Source of the DNA: Rhodocyclaceae bacterium
GTDB taxonomy: Bacteria > Pseudomonadota > Gammaproteobacteria > Burkholderiales > Rhodocyclaceae
DNA length: 14,737 nucleotides
Assembly (NCBI GenBank): GCA_023253415.1
Contig: JALRGK010000046.1
Location: 1-14,737, forward strand
Direction: 5' to 3'
Shown here: positions 14,547 to 14,737 of the stretch, piece by piece
Position numbering within the stretch: the stretch's first letter is position 1
Layout: each line of letters begins with the position of its first letter
Translations under genes and position numbers: made by a program
Notes under the pieces: generated by a model
What the model was told of the DNA's origin: nothing
Databases searched by the model: none
Seen by the model: only the letters and a program-made list of their open reading frames with translations

Positions 14547-14575
14547 TTGACGCAAAGCCCTACCCCTATTAGAAT
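14547..14575 (+). promoter_or_regulatory. Sigma-70 promoter of the tRNA-Met gene
   Basis: TTGACG (14547-14552) and TAGAAT (14570-14575) are separated by exactly 17 bases, and the -10 box is 12 bases before the first base of the mature tRNA. Each hexamer matches five of six consensus positions. The short leader and C-rich stretch after the -10 box resemble stringently controlled stable-RNA promoters; that control is an inference. Confidence 0.8.
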
Positions 14576-14587
14576 CATGCCCCTTGT

Positions 14588-14664
14588 GGTGATGTAGCTC
14601 AGACGGTTAGAGCGATGGATTCATAACCCATAGGTCGGCAGTTCGATTCTGCCCATCACCACCA
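14588..14664 (+). tRNA. tRNA-Met(CAT), probably the elongator
   Basis: The 77-base gene folds as a complete cloverleaf. The acceptor stem is GGTGATG/CATCACC (7 pairs), the D stem GCTC/GAGC, and the T stem GGCAG/CTGCC around TTCGATT. The anticodon loop is TTCATAA, with CAT at 14622-14624. The discriminator is A and CCA is encoded at 14662-14664. The G1-C72 pair and lack of three G-C pairs next to the anticodon loop argue against an initiator tRNA. A tRNA-Ile with lysidine at C34 also has CAT in the gene and cannot be fully excluded. The anticodon stem ATGGA/CCCAT has an A-C mismatch at the pair next to the loop (positions 31 and 39). Confidence 0.93.
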
Positions 14665-14673
14665 CTTACAATG

Positions 14674-14704
14674 CGGCTTCCAGAGATGGAGGCCGTTTTT
14701 GTTT
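14674..14704 (+). terminator. Intrinsic terminator after tRNA-Met
   Basis: CGGCTTCC (14674-14681) and GGAGGCCG (14688-14695) form an eight-pair stem with one G-T wobble and a six-base loop. TTTTTGTTT follows directly. It starts 9 bases after the encoded CCA, so the transcript most likely carries only this tRNA. Confidence 0.9.
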
Positions 14705-14711
14705 GTGCCTG

Positions 14712-14730
14712 ATCTAAGGCCAATCTAAGG
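14712..14730. repeat. Short direct repeat ATCTAAGG downstream of the tRNA
   Basis: ATCTAAGG occurs at 14712-14719 and again at 14723-14730, eleven bases apart, about one helical turn. The spacing would suit two protein-binding sites on one DNA face. Nothing else in the last 33 bases explains it, but the window ends here and an 8-base repeat can arise by chance. Confidence 0.4.
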
Positions 14731-14737
14731 TTTGGTA

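Noticed and set aside
1..14737. CRISPR arrays, insertion sequences, phage genes, defence systems or riboswitches
   Set aside because: No spaced repeats, terminal inverted repeats, transposase, integrase or defence proteins are visible, and the only non-coding stretches over 60 bases (9008-9107, 14472-14587, 14665-14737) hold at most promoters, a terminator and a short repeat.

Overview
The window looks like a compact piece of conserved bacterial chromosome, most likely from a betaproteobacterium. This is an inference from protein features and gene order: a betaproteobacterial-style NtrC C-terminus, a BirA without a DNA-binding domain followed by a type III pantothenate kinase (CoaX), and the block miaB-ybeZ-ybeY-corC-lnt-glyQ-glyS-gmhB-plsC. 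The presence of lnt, gmhB and plsC shows a Gram-negative envelope with heptose-containing LPS. Nearly every base is coding. No insertion sequence, prophage gene, CRISPR array or toxin-antitoxin pair was seen.

Layout. Bases 1-3938 carry a plus-strand group: the 3' part of ntrC (cut by the window edge), birA, coaX, and a gene for a membrane-tethered TAXI-type solute-binding protein. It meets a minus-strand group head-on with only 14 bases between stop codons. The minus-strand group runs from miaB (start at 14471) down to a YgjP-like metalloprotein gene (stop at 3953). It has ten genes in one direction, with gaps of at most 11 bases or short overlaps, except for about 100 bases before glyQ. Two junctions share one base between stop and start (TAATG at glyQ/glyS, TGATG at corC/lnt). 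At the right edge, back-to-back promoters serve miaB (minus) and a tRNA-Met(CAT) gene (plus), which ends in a clear intrinsic terminator.

How the genes fit together. The minus-strand cluster joins translation quality (MiaB tRNA thiomethylation, YbeZ/YbeY rRNA maturation, GlyQS charging of tRNA-Gly) with envelope building (Lnt lipoprotein acylation, GmhB heptose synthesis for LPS, PlsC phosphatidic acid synthesis). The plus-strand cluster joins nitrogen regulation (NtrC) with cofactor supply (BirA biotinylation, CoaX for coenzyme A).

Most of the window is ordinary housekeeping DNA and I do not see a clear new system. The gene most worth a second look is the TAXI-like protein at 2556-3938. It has a periplasmic binding domain between two membrane helices, a cytoplasmic helical tail and no permease nearby, so it may be a sensor or an accessory protein rather than a classical transporter receptor.
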